NCBI GenBank assembly: GCA_016124655.1
Contig: WGNI01000002.1
Location: 186,001 to 250,000, forward strand
Direction: 5' to 3'
DNA: 64,000 bases
Source of the DNA: Alphaproteobacteria bacterium
GTDB lineage: Bacteria > Pseudomonadota > Alphaproteobacteria > Caulobacterales > Aquidulcibacteraceae
Below the pieces are notes generated by a model. That model had not been told where the DNA came from. It ran no database searches and saw only the letters and a program-made list of their open reading frames with translations. The first letter of the stretch is position 1. Each line of letters starts with the position of its first letter. Below, piece by piece: positions 36,190 to 44,069 of this stretch. A program made the translations under genes and the position numbers.

Positions 36190-36327
36190 GGTCGGCGTTC
36201 TCCCGTCAGCATGCGTACCGCGCGTCTCAATTCGCCTCTAAGGAAGCGCGTTTCGCTCCGCCGGGCGTAGCATTTGACATACCATGGCTTCAATCTCAAA
36301 GCTGCCACCATAAGGGGAGGAGCGGCC

Positions 36328-37230
36328 ATGCCGAGGGCCCAATGCAACGGCGTTGAAATCGCCTATGAAACGCATGGCCCGCAAGACGGCGAAGCCGTGC
36401 TGATGACCATGGGCCTTGGCTGGTCCCTGATCCGCTGGCCCGACGCGCTCGTGCGGGCGCTCACCGAGCAAGGCCTGCGGGTCATCGTCTACGACAACCG
36501 CGACATCGGCCATTCCGAGAAACTGGATCATCTGGGCGCGCCGGATTTCGCCGCCATCATGGCCGCGCGGATGGCTGGCGAAACGCCGCGTGCGCCGTAC
36601 TTTCTCGCGGATATGGCGGATGACGCCGTCGCGCTCCTCGATGCGCTGCACGTCAGCGGCGCGCACCTCGTTGGCGTGTCCATGGGCGGCATGATCAGCC
36701 AGCTCATTGCGTGCGATCATCGCAGCCGCGCCCTGTCGCTGACGTCCATCATGTCGACGACGGGTAATCTCGAGTTGCCGCCGCCGACGCCGGAAGCGAT
36801 GGCGCTGTTTGCGTCGCGGCCGCCGGATCCGGCGGTTGATTTCGAGGGGTTCGTCGCGCGCGGATTGCAAACAGCGCGCGTGCTGCAAAGTCCGGCGCAT
36901 CCCGCGAGCGATTCCGCGATCCGCGCGCGCGTGATCGCCGATTATGAGCGGTCGTATTCGCCGGCAGGGTTCGCCCGGCAATATGGCGCGGTTCTGGCTT
37001 CGCCGGACCGCCGGCCGAAATTGCGGCAATTGTCTCTTCCCGCCGTGGTGCTGCACGGCATCGACGATCCGCTCGTTCCCGTCAATGGCGGACGCGACAC
37101 CGCGGCGAACATTCCCGGCGCGGAGCTGCGCGAATTGCCCGGCATGGGACACGATCTGCCGGACGCGCTGATGGGCGCCTTCGCGGACGCGATCCTCAGC
37201 GCGGTGGAGCGTCCGCGTCGCGTCGCATGA
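36328..37230 (+). CDS. Alpha/beta hydrolase
   Basis: This 300-residue protein has nucleophile Ser118 in GVSMGGM, an acid in IDDPLVP and a late His in GMGHDLP, the standard alpha/beta hydrolase triad. AGGGGAGG precedes the ATG at 36328; an earlier in-frame start lacks a ribosome-binding site. It is cytosolic. Divergence from the Baeyer-Villiger monooxygenase suggests it hydrolyses the ester made by that enzyme. Its stop overlaps the start of the formylglycine-generating enzyme by four bases (ATGA). Confidence 0.9.
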   Translation: MPRAQCNGVEIAYETHGPQDGEAVLMTMGLGWSLIRWPDALVRALTEQGLRVIVYDNRDIGHSEKLDHLGAPDFAAIMAARMAGETPRAPYFLADMADDAVALLDALHVSGAHLVGVSMGGMISQLIACDHRSRALSLTSIMSTTGNLELPPPTPEAMALFASRPPDPAVDFEGFVARGLQTARVLQSPAHPASDSAIRARVIADYERSYSPAGFARQYGAVLASPDRRPKLRQLSLPAVVLHGIDDPLVPVNGGRDTAANIPGAELRELPGMGHDLPDALMGAFADAILSAVERPRRVA

Positions 37231-38201
37231 TGCGCGGGGCGCCTGCTGGCCTTGCGGCCGTGCTTGTTACGGCCGTTGCGCTGGGCGCCTGCGGCGCGCG
37301 CCCGGCCGCGCCAGCGCAAACGGCGCGCACGTGCGGTGAGCCTGGCGCGGACCGGATTTATATTCCTGAAGGCGAAAGCATTCTCGGCGCGGAAAACGGC
37401 TTGCCCGAAGAAGGCCCCGCGCGTCTCGTTTCGGTCGGCGGGTTCTGGATCGACGCGCACGAGGTGACAGTGGCTCAGTTTGCGCGCTTCGTGGAGGAGA
37501 CGCAGTACAAGACGGTCGCCGAGCGCGTGCCGGATTTGAGCGCCTTTCCCGATGCGCCGGCGGAGATGCGCCGTCCCGGTTCCGCGGTGTTTCTGCCGCG
37601 GGCGGATGCGCCGCTCGAAACATATCTGGACTGGTGGGCCTACGTGCCTGGCGCCTGGTGGCGGATGCCGGAAGGGCCGGACGGTCGTCGCGCGGAAGAC
37701 AACGAGCCCGTCACGCAGATCGCGTACGAAGATGCGCAAGCCTATGCGGCGTGGGCGCAAGGGCGTCTGCCGAGCGAAGCGGAATGGGAGCGCGCCGCAC
37801 GCGGGGATAGCGGCGGCGACGCCGATTCGCGCATGGCGCCTCCGAAGGACGCCAATACCTGGCAGGGCGTGTTTCCCGTCGTGAACGCCCGCGAAGACGG
37901 CTTTGAGGGCGTCGCGCCGGTGGCGTGTTATGCGCCCAACGGTTTTGGACTTTACGACATGCTCGGCAATGTTTGGGAATGGACGGCCGACGCATATGTG
38001 GAAGCGCGCGACCGCAGCGACCTCGCTGTGCGCCGGGACGACGCACCGATGCGCGTCATCAAAGGCGGTTCATACCTCTGCGCGCAGAATTATTGCCGGC
38101 GCTATCGTGCGGCAGGCCGGCAGCCGCAGGACGTCACGCTAGGCACGAACCACATAGGATTTCGACTAGTGTATGACGGGCCTCCGCCGGCGGCCGAGTG
38201 A
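37227..38201 (+). CDS. Formylglycine-generating enzyme family protein, predicted lipoprotein
   Basis: This 324-residue protein has a signal peptide with lipobox (ALGAC, Cys22) and the FGE-sulfatase fold, including HEVTVAQFARFVEE and LGNVWEWTAD. The two catalytic cysteines of true aerobic FGE are present in GGSYLCAQNYCRRYR (Cys285 and Cys290). It oxidises the active-site Cys of type I sulfatases to formylglycine. A Cys-type sulfatase lies in this window at 44070-45728. Lipoprotein targeting is unusual, since most bacterial FGE proteins act in the cytosol on unfolded substrates. Confidence 0.88.
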   Translation: MMRGAPAGLAAVLVTAVALGACGARPAAPAQTARTCGEPGADRIYIPEGESILGAENGLPEEGPARLVSVGGFWIDAHEVTVAQFARFVEETQYKTVAERVPDLSAFPDAPAEMRRPGSAVFLPRADAPLETYLDWWAYVPGAWWRMPEGPDGRRAEDNEPVTQIAYEDAQAYAAWAQGRLPSEAEWERAARGDSGGDADSRMAPPKDANTWQGVFPVVNAREDGFEGVAPVACYAPNGFGLYDMLGNVWEWTADAYVEARDRSDLAVRRDDAPMRVIKGGSYLCAQNYCRRYRAAGRQPQDVTLGTNHIGFRLVYDGPPPAAE

Positions 38202-38460
38202 TTTCACGAAATCCAGAGCGATCATGCGTCTCATGCCTCATTCGCTTGCAAATTTGGCGAAAGAGTAGGCGCGCAACGCGTTTCGCCCCGGGTAGTTCGG
38301 TGTTTTAACAAACACATCTGCACAAATTTCTGTCGCGGTGACTGCTGAAGCGGCGCCCGAGCGGGCATTCCGTCGGCGAGCGTGAAAACAGTTTGTGCCC
38401 CGTGATCGCCTCGTCCCGACTAGCTGCTCGATTGTGTGTTGGGAATGAGGGGAAGTCATC
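38202..38460. promoter_or_regulatory. Leader region of the TonB-dependent receptor gene
   Basis: This 259-base gap has two inverted repeats: GGCGAAA/TTTCGCC at 38256-38287 with a GC-rich inner palindrome, and GTGTTT-TAAC-AAACAC at 38300-38315. The first may end transcription of the upstream gene; the second is a candidate operator for the receptor. No Fur box or TonB-receptor riboswitch is evident to me. Confidence 0.45.
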
Positions 38461-40818
38461 ATGCGTCACGTGTTGCGAAAGGCGGCGCTGCTGGGCGCTG
38501 CGTCGTTTTCTGCGTTCGCCGGCGCGCAAGCCATGGCGCAGGACGCTGGCGACAGCGACATCATTATCGTGGGCCGGCGTCTCTCCCAGGCCGATGAAGC
38601 GATCGGCCTCAACGAAACGGCGAACACGGTCGCGGTGACGCGCGAGGCGTTGCTCTCTGCGCCGGCGGGCATTTCCGGCCTGAAGATGCTGGAGCAATTG
38701 CCGGGCTTCAACGTGCAGACTGACGGCGCGCTGGGCCTCTATGAGTTTGGCAATTCCGTCACGGTGCGCGCCTTCAATCTACAGCAGATCGGCTTCGTGC
38801 TGGATGGAATCCCCATGGGCCGCAGCGATGCGTTCGGCGGCAGCCCGATCTTTCGCTATGTCGACAATGAAAACCTCGGCGCGGTCGTGGCGTCGCCGGG
38901 CGCGGGCGATGTCAGCCAGCCGAGCTACGCGTCGCTTGGGCCGATCGTGGAATATCGCAGCGTCGAGCCGAGCGACGAATTCGGCGGCATGATCTCCCAG
39001 GCGTGGGGCGATTTCGGGCTGAACCGCAGCTTCGTGAAGATAGAGACGGGCAATATTGCGGGGTTCTCCGCCTATGTCAGCCGCTCAAAAACCGACAGCG
39101 ATCTGTGGCGCGGCGCAGGCTTCATCGATCGTGAGCATTGGGAGGCCAAGGCGCGCTACGAATGGGATGACGATACCTATCTCTCGGTGCAGTACGTCTC
39201 GAACGACTTCTTCGACTACGACTCCCCATCCGTATCGCTGGCGCAATACAATTCCGGCGCGCCTTGCGCGAACGGCCAGGGCGGGCGCTATTGCGGCTAT
39301 TCCGCGACGCTGCCGCCGGGCACGCTTGGCACGGTGCTCGTCTACAATGTGCCGGGCTACACATACGACACAACGGGCTGGTATCTCGACCGCGTGAATA
39401 TCCGCACGGATTCTCTTTTCGGCGCGAACTTCGAAACCGATATCGGCGATGCGCTCAGTGTTGCGGTCACCGCCTATTACGAGGACAAGGATGGCTATGG
39501 GGTCTCGCCGGAGACCTATGGCTCCACGACGTCCGCCACTTCGCTCTACGGGCGCTATCTGCGCCAATCGCAGGCGGGGTTGCCCGTCACCGCGCCGCGG
39601 GGCACCGCATTCGGCTTGTCCGGCGTGGGCGGGGTGCGCAAGGGCGTCGTCGTCAGCGGGGCGCTCGATCTCGGTGGTCATGTCCTCGAGGCGGGCGCCT
39701 GGTTTGAGAACGACGATTATACGCGCACGCAATTGCGCATCAATCATGCAGGCGGCATTCAGAGCGGCGCCGTGCTCTACAGCGAAGTCAATTATTTTCG
39801 CCGCAACTATAACTCCGTGCGCGAGACGACGCAGCTCTTCTTGAAAGATACGATCAGCCTCCTCGATGATCAGCTGACGGTGGAAGTCGGCGTCAAGGCG
39901 CTCTCCATCGACTATTCTTTGGACGGCTACCGCGATTTCAACGACTATTATCTCGTCGTCGGTGGGGTCGGCACGCCCGGCTATGGTCCGCAATCGATCA
40001 GCGCCAATTATGAGGACATGTTCCTGCCGATGATCGGCGCGGTGTATGATCTGACGTCGTCGACGCAAGTGTTCGCCTCCTATGCTCAGAATTTCGCGCT
40101 CCCGCGCGGCGCCGACGACATCTTCTCGCTCGCAACAAATCCCGCGTTCAACGTGCCTGCGCCGGAAGGCGAAGAGGCGGAGAATTTCGAGCTTGGCGTG
40201 CGCACCTTGACGGGCGAATTCGATGCGGCGTTCGCGGTGTTCTACACCAGCTTCGAAAACCGCCTGGAGAGTTTCTCCTCACCTGTTCCCGGTCAGACCG
40301 GCGCCTTGGAGACGTTCTCGCAGAACGTCGGCGCGGTGACGTCCTATGGCGCGGAATTTACTGGCGCGTGGAAACCATCGTTCTTTCACGACTACGCATA
40401 CTTCAATGGCAATGTGACCTACAATCAGACCGAATTCGAAGACAACACGGGCGCCACGACCATTCCCATCGCGGGCAACACCTTGCCCGACAGCCCGGAA
40501 TGGGTGGTGACTGCCGGGTTTACCGTGGAGCCCACGCCCTGGATCGTGGGCAATATCTCCGCGCGCTATGTTTCCGAGCGCTACTCCAACTTCGTCAACA
40601 CCGAAAAGATCGACGGGTTCACCGTGGTCAGCGCCTATCTCGATTTCGGCGACGGGACCGGCGATGGGCCGCTCGGCCACTTCAAGGCGCGCGTGAACGT
40701 AGACAATCTGTTTGACGAGGATTCTCTGGCGTTCATTTCGTCCTCGATCGCGGGCAACGCCTCGTTCCGGCCGCAAAGCCCCAGGACGTTCTCGTTCTCC
40801 ATCAGCGCAGAGTTCTGA
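38461..40818 (+). CDS. TonB-dependent receptor
   Basis: This 785-residue protein has a signal peptide (cut near AMAQ, about 27), a plug domain (about 40-150, with GISGLKMLEQLPGFNV and VRAFNLQQIGFVLDGIPMG) and a 22-strand-type barrel ending in a C-terminal Phe (FSFSISAEF), the outer-membrane insertion signal. It imports a large or scarce solute through the outer membrane, driven by TonB. It sits between the monooxygenase/hydrolase/FGE genes and the sulfatase region, so a catabolic substrate such as a sulfated or terpenoid compound is possible (inference). I do not see a siderophore gene nearby. Confidence 0.94.
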   Translation: MRHVLRKAALLGAASFSAFAGAQAMAQDAGDSDIIIVGRRLSQADEAIGLNETANTVAVTREALLSAPAGISGLKMLEQLPGFNVQTDGALGLYEFGNSVTVRAFNLQQIGFVLDGIPMGRSDAFGGSPIFRYVDNENLGAVVASPGAGDVSQPSYASLGPIVEYRSVEPSDEFGGMISQAWGDFGLNRSFVKIETGNIAGFSAYVSRSKTDSDLWRGAGFIDREHWEAKARYEWDDDTYLSVQYVSNDFFDYDSPSVSLAQYNSGAPCANGQGGRYCGYSATLPPGTLGTVLVYNVPGYTYDTTGWYLDRVNIRTDSLFGANFETDIGDALSVAVTAYYEDKDGYGVSPETYGSTTSATSLYGRYLRQSQAGLPVTAPRGTAFGLSGVGGVRKGVVVSGALDLGGHVLEAGAWFENDDYTRTQLRINHAGGIQSGAVLYSEVNYFRRNYNSVRETTQLFLKDTISLLDDQLTVEVGVKALSIDYSLDGYRDFNDYYLVVGGVGTPGYGPQSISANYEDMFLPMIGAVYDLTSSTQVFASYAQNFALPRGADDIFSLATNPAFNVPAPEGEEAENFELGVRTLTGEFDAAFAVFYTSFENRLESFSSPVPGQTGALETFSQNVGAVTSYGAEFTGAWKPSFFHDYAYFNGNVTYNQTEFEDNTGATTIPIAGNTLPDSPEWVVTAGFTVEPTPWIVGNISARYVSERYSNFVNTEKIDGFTVVSAYLDFGDGTGDGPLGHFKARVNVDNLFDEDSLAFISSSIAGNASFRPQSPRTFSFSISAEF

Positions 40819-40895
40819 GCCTCAGCAGCTCGCTCACTTGCCGCGCTGACGCGGGAGTCTACCTTGGCCTAACGCAGAAGTGCGGGAGGCGAGCG

Positions 40896-41486
40896 ATGCG
40901 CGCATGGATTCTGGCTTTGGCGTTGGCGGCGTGCGCGCCGGCGCAGGCTCCGCAGGAAGACGCTGCGGAGGCGCCGGCCGCAGAGGCCGACAGCGCTGAG
41001 GCGCTGACGCCGGATGGGCTCGGCGCTCTCCGCGTGGGCATGACCGCCGCGGATCTGGTTGCGCAATTCGGTGGGCCGGATGCCGCCAACATGCCCGCTG
41101 ATCCGACTGCTGAAGCCTGCTTGGAGTTTCATCCCGCGCGTGCGCCGGAAGGCGTGTGGGCGATGGTGGAGAATGGCGCGGTGACCCGCGTGGTGCTGAC
41201 CGCGCCCAGCGACGTGAAGACCGCCGATGGCCTTGGCGTCGGCGCGGACGCCGCAGCGGTGCGGGCAGCGCTTGGCGATCAAGCCGTTCAAGAACCGCAC
41301 AAATATCAAGGCGCGCCGGCTGCCTATCTGACGGCGTGGCGCACGCGCGGCGCGGACGCAGCGGATGCTCCTTACGTGAGCGATCCCGCAGCGCGGGGCG
41401 TCCGCTACGTGATCGGCGAGACCGGCGCGGTGGAGGCGATCCACGCCGGCGGCCCCTCTATCCAGTATGTCGAAAGCTGCAGCTAG
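40896..41486 (+). CDS. Predicted lipoprotein of unknown function
   Basis: This 196-residue protein has a signal peptide and lipobox (LALAAC, Cys13), an acidic Ala/Glu linker up to residue 35, then a compact domain that starts GLGALRVGMTAADLVAQFGGP, similar to the small periplasmic BamE-like/SmpA-type folds with a G-x-R-x-G-M-T opening. A Cys pair (EACLEF and ESCS) may form a disulfide. Family identity is not certain. It follows the TonB receptor by 77 bases on the same strand. Confidence 0.72.
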   Translation: MRAWILALALAACAPAQAPQEDAAEAPAAEADSAEALTPDGLGALRVGMTAADLVAQFGGPDAANMPADPTAEACLEFHPARAPEGVWAMVENGAVTRVVLTAPSDVKTADGLGVGADAAAVRAALGDQAVQEPHKYQGAPAAYLTAWRTRGADAADAPYVSDPAARGVRYVIGETGAVEAIHAGGPSIQYVESCS

Positions 41487-41600
41487 GCCCTGGTTACAGG
41501 CGGATTCCCGCAGCGTGTCCCTCGTCACGGCGACCCAGCGGGGGCTGCTCTAGGGTGTGTTCATCGCACTTCGCGATGCCTGAACCCAACGGAGCCTGCC

Positions 41601-41702
41601 ATGACCGCCGCCCATCGTTTTGCTTTCGTCGCCGCTGCTGTCGCGATCTTCGCCTTGACCTTCATGCCTGTCGTGAACCAAGCCGCCCAGATCGTCGCTT
41701 GA
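41601..41702 (+). CDS. 33-residue hydrophobic peptide
   Basis: A short open frame starts at an ATG with GGAG ten bases upstream and encodes one probable membrane helix (FAFVAAAVAIFALTFMPVV) and an Ala/Gln tail. A strong intrinsic terminator begins 35 bases after its stop, so it forms its own transcription unit. I recognise no family; expression needs proof. Confidence 0.5.
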   Translation: MTAAHRFAFVAAAVAIFALTFMPVVNQAAQIVA

Positions 41703-41736
41703 TCGGCGCGACCCGCGCCCGCTCAGCGGCGCCATG

Positions 41737-41772
41737 AAGACGCGACGGCCCACCGGCCGCCGCGTCTTTTTT
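41737..41772 (+). terminator. Intrinsic terminator
   Basis: AAGACGCG and CGCGTCTT form an 8-bp stem, one A-C mismatch follows, then CGGCC/GGCCG continues the stem, with a run of six T. It ends the small-peptide transcript and insulates the next operon. Confidence 0.85.
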
Positions 41773-41797
41773 GTTTCTGGAGACGGGCTTGAATATA

Positions 41798-41816
41798 TTG
41801 ACAGTATAAATGCCAA
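41798..41816. promoter_or_regulatory. Candidate TetR operator, copy 1 (imperfect 19-bp palindrome)
   Basis: TTGACAGTATAAATGCCAA matches a perfect 9-1-9 palindrome at 46803-46821 in 15 of 19 positions. It starts with a -35-like TTGACA, so a bound repressor would block the promoter. It lies 96 bases upstream of the DUF1330 gene that begins the operon containing the TetR gene. Confidence 0.6.
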
Positions 41817-41911
41817 TATATAGAGACCTGCAAGGATAAGAGGCCGTTCGAGCGGCCCCTGGACGGCGCCGCAACTCTTCGCGCGCGCCATGTGCACTGC
41901 GAGGACGCGCC

Positions 41912-42373
41912 ATGCAGATCGTCAATGAAGTTTTTCCCTCTGATCCCGCGCACATCCAGAAGCTGATGGAGAAAGGGCCGGACGGCCCGATTTTCATGGT
42001 CAATCTGTTGAAGTTCAAGGAGCGCGCCGCATACGACGATGGCCGGGCGTGCGATTTGTCCGGGCGCGACGCGTACATGATCTATGGCCGGGCGGTGACA
42101 GAGCTTCTTCCCAAGTTCGGCGGTCGCGCGATCTTCGCGGCTGACGTGACGTTTCTTTCGCTCGGCCAGGCGGAGGAGCTTTGGGATGAAGTGGCGATTG
42201 CGATGTATCCTGAGCGCGGCGCGATGGTGCGCATGTCGATGTCGGAGGAGTGGCGCGCCATCGCGGTGCATCGCACCGCCGGGCTGAAAGGGCAGCTCAA
42301 TATCGAATCTGTGTTGCCGGCCGAAGAGAGCGCGCGGCGCTGGTTCGATACGCTGATGGGGGCTGCGTCATGA
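41912..42373 (+). CDS. DUF1330 domain-containing protein
   Basis: This 153-residue protein has the ferredoxin-like DUF1330 pattern with an early PIFMVNLLKFKERA and a late MSEEWRAIAVHRTAGL segment. Related alpha-beta barrels include small stress or aromatic-pathway proteins; no reaction is assigned. It opens an operon with a metallo-hydrolase (four-base overlap) and a TetR regulator. Confidence 0.82.
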   Translation: MQIVNEVFPSDPAHIQKLMEKGPDGPIFMVNLLKFKERAAYDDGRACDLSGRDAYMIYGRAVTELLPKFGGRAIFAADVTFLSLGQAEELWDEVAIAMYPERGAMVRMSMSEEWRAIAVHRTAGLKGQLNIESVLPAEESARRWFDTLMGAAS

Positions 42374-43449
42374 GGTGGGGCCGTGCAGCAGCGCTTGGCG
42401 TCGCCGCGCTCGCGCTTGCCGCCGTCGCGGGCGGTTTCGCGTTTCGCCGTCCGATGGCGGAGGCCGCATTTCAGCGCGGTGTCGAAGGCAATCTGGGCGG
42501 CGCGCGCGTTGCAGCGCTTCCCGATGGCTTGCATGTGTTCGTGTGTGGATCGGGCGGGCCGATGCCGGATCCGACGCGCGCAGGGCCGTGCCTGGCGGTT
42601 CTCGCGGGCGAGCGCGGGTTTGTGTTCGATGTCGGCTCCGGCAGCGCGCGCGTGCTGGGGCGCATGGGTTTTCCAATGGCGCGGCTGGACCGTGTGTTCC
42701 TCACGCATTTGCATTCCGACCATATCGATGGTCTCGGCGAGTTGACGTTGCAGGCCTGGGTCGGCGGCGGGCGCGATGCGCCGCTGCCGGTGATGGGGCC
42801 ATCCGGCGTGGAGGAGGTCGTAAGCGGCTTCAACGCCGCTTACCGCATCGACAGCAGCTATCGCGTGGCGCATCACGGGCCTGAAGTCGCCAACCCCACA
42901 GGCTTTGGCGCGTCGGCTGAACGCATCGATGCGCCGCCCGAAGGCGCGAGCGTGATTTTCGATGACGGTGAAGCGCGCATCTCCGTGATCACTGTCGATC
43001 ACGCGCCGGCTTCGCCGGCGTTTGGATATCTCATCGCGTACAAGGGGCGCTCGGTGGCGATCAGCGGGGATACCGCGTTCAGCGAGAATTTCATCGCGGC
43101 GGCGCAAGGGGTCGATGTGATGTTCCATGAGGCCCTTGCGCCCGACCTGGTGTTGCGTATCGCCGCGGCGGCGGACGCGCGCGGGCAAGCCAATATCGCG
43201 AAAATCATGCGCGACATTCCCGACTATCACGCCTCGCCGGAAGAAGCCGCACGCGCGGCGCAAAGCGCCAATGCGGATGCGCTCGTGCTCTATCATATCG
43301 TCCCGCCGTTGCCGTCGGCCTTTCTGAACCCAGCGTTTCTCGGCGATGCGCGGCGCGCATTCAGCGGCCGTCTGATGATCGGCGAAGACGGTATGCTGGT
43401 CAGCCTGCCAGCCGGCGGCGACAGCATGCGCGTGGAGCGCTGGCGCTGA
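42370..43449 (+). CDS. MBL-fold metallo-hydrolase (RNase Z/AtsA-like), membrane-anchored or exported
   Basis: This 359-residue protein has an N-terminal hydrophobic segment (residues 7-24) and the metal-binding motif THLHSDHIDG, later GDTAFSENF and a C-terminal YHIVPP His. It resembles the metallo-beta-lactamase group that includes ribonuclease Z and a metal-dependent arylsulfatase; substrate unknown. The ATG at 42370 overlaps the DUF1330 stop (ATGA). The TetR gene follows with a one-base overlap, so the three are coupled. Confidence 0.87.
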   Translation: MRWGRAAALGVAALALAAVAGGFAFRRPMAEAAFQRGVEGNLGGARVAALPDGLHVFVCGSGGPMPDPTRAGPCLAVLAGERGFVFDVGSGSARVLGRMGFPMARLDRVFLTHLHSDHIDGLGELTLQAWVGGGRDAPLPVMGPSGVEEVVSGFNAAYRIDSSYRVAHHGPEVANPTGFGASAERIDAPPEGASVIFDDGEARISVITVDHAPASPAFGYLIAYKGRSVAISGDTAFSENFIAAAQGVDVMFHEALAPDLVLRIAAAADARGQANIAKIMRDIPDYHASPEEAARAAQSANADALVLYHIVPPLPSAFLNPAFLGDARRAFSGRLMIGEDGMLVSLPAGGDSMRVERWR

Positions 43450-44057
43450 TGGCGCCCAAACCGCGCGGAAAGCCTGCGCCCGACGCCGAAAGCGCCGACG
43501 GCCGGCGGCAACGCGCCGAGCGCAGCCGCGCGCAGATCGTCGATGCGATGTTCGCGCTGGTGGGCGAGGGCGACATGGCGCCGAGCGCTGCGGATATCGC
43601 AGCGCGTGCGGGCGTTGGGTTGCGCACGGTGTTTCGTCACTTCGAGGATATGGATTCGCTCTACAGCGAAATGACATCGCGGATTGAATCGGAGTTGATG
43701 CCGATCGTCGTGCAGCCGTTTGAGGCGAGCGACTGGCGCGGCAAGCTTGCTGAATTGATGGAGCGCCGCGCGCGGGTATTCGAGCGCATGATGCCGTTTC
43801 GCGTCGCCGGCGCGGCGCGCCGCTTCCAATCTCCGTATCTGATGGCTGATTATCGGCGTACGCTTGCATTCGAGCAGGCGGCGGTTCGCGCTGTGTTGCC
43901 GAAGACCGTGCTGGCGGACGCTGTGCTCAGCGCTGCGATCGACGTCGCGTTGAGCTTTGAGACCTGGCGGCGTCTGCGCCAGGGTCAAGGCCATTCGCCC
44001 AAGAAGGCGCTTGAGGTGGTGCAGCTGATGATCGATCGGCTCACGCAAGCGACGTAA
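43449..44057 (+). CDS. TetR/AcrR-family transcriptional regulator
   Basis: This 202-residue protein has an N-terminal TetR-type helix-turn-helix (MAPSAADIAARAGVGLRTVFRHFEDMD) and a helical ligand domain. It is the third gene of an operon with a palindrome upstream; a near-identical palindrome precedes the GST gene on the opposite strand. I infer that it represses both units and is released by an unknown catabolic ligand. Confidence 0.9.
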   Translation: MAPKPRGKPAPDAESADGRRQRAERSRAQIVDAMFALVGEGDMAPSAADIAARAGVGLRTVFRHFEDMDSLYSEMTSRIESELMPIVVQPFEASDWRGKLAELMERRARVFERMMPFRVAGAARRFQSPYLMADYRRTLAFEQAAVRAVLPKTVLADAVLSAAIDVALSFETWRRLRQGQGHSPKKALEVVQLMIDRLTQAT

Positions 44058-44069
44058 GCGATCAGCGCT

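Noticed and set aside
34888..36270. 460-codon plus-strand frame antisense to the monooxygenase
   Set aside because: Shadow of a gene with full Baeyer-Villiger fingerprint; no domain in the plus frame.
42082..43869. 595-codon minus-strand frame across the DUF1330/metallo-hydrolase/TetR operon
   Set aside because: Arg/His-rich shadow composition; the plus-strand genes have clear motifs and coupled starts.
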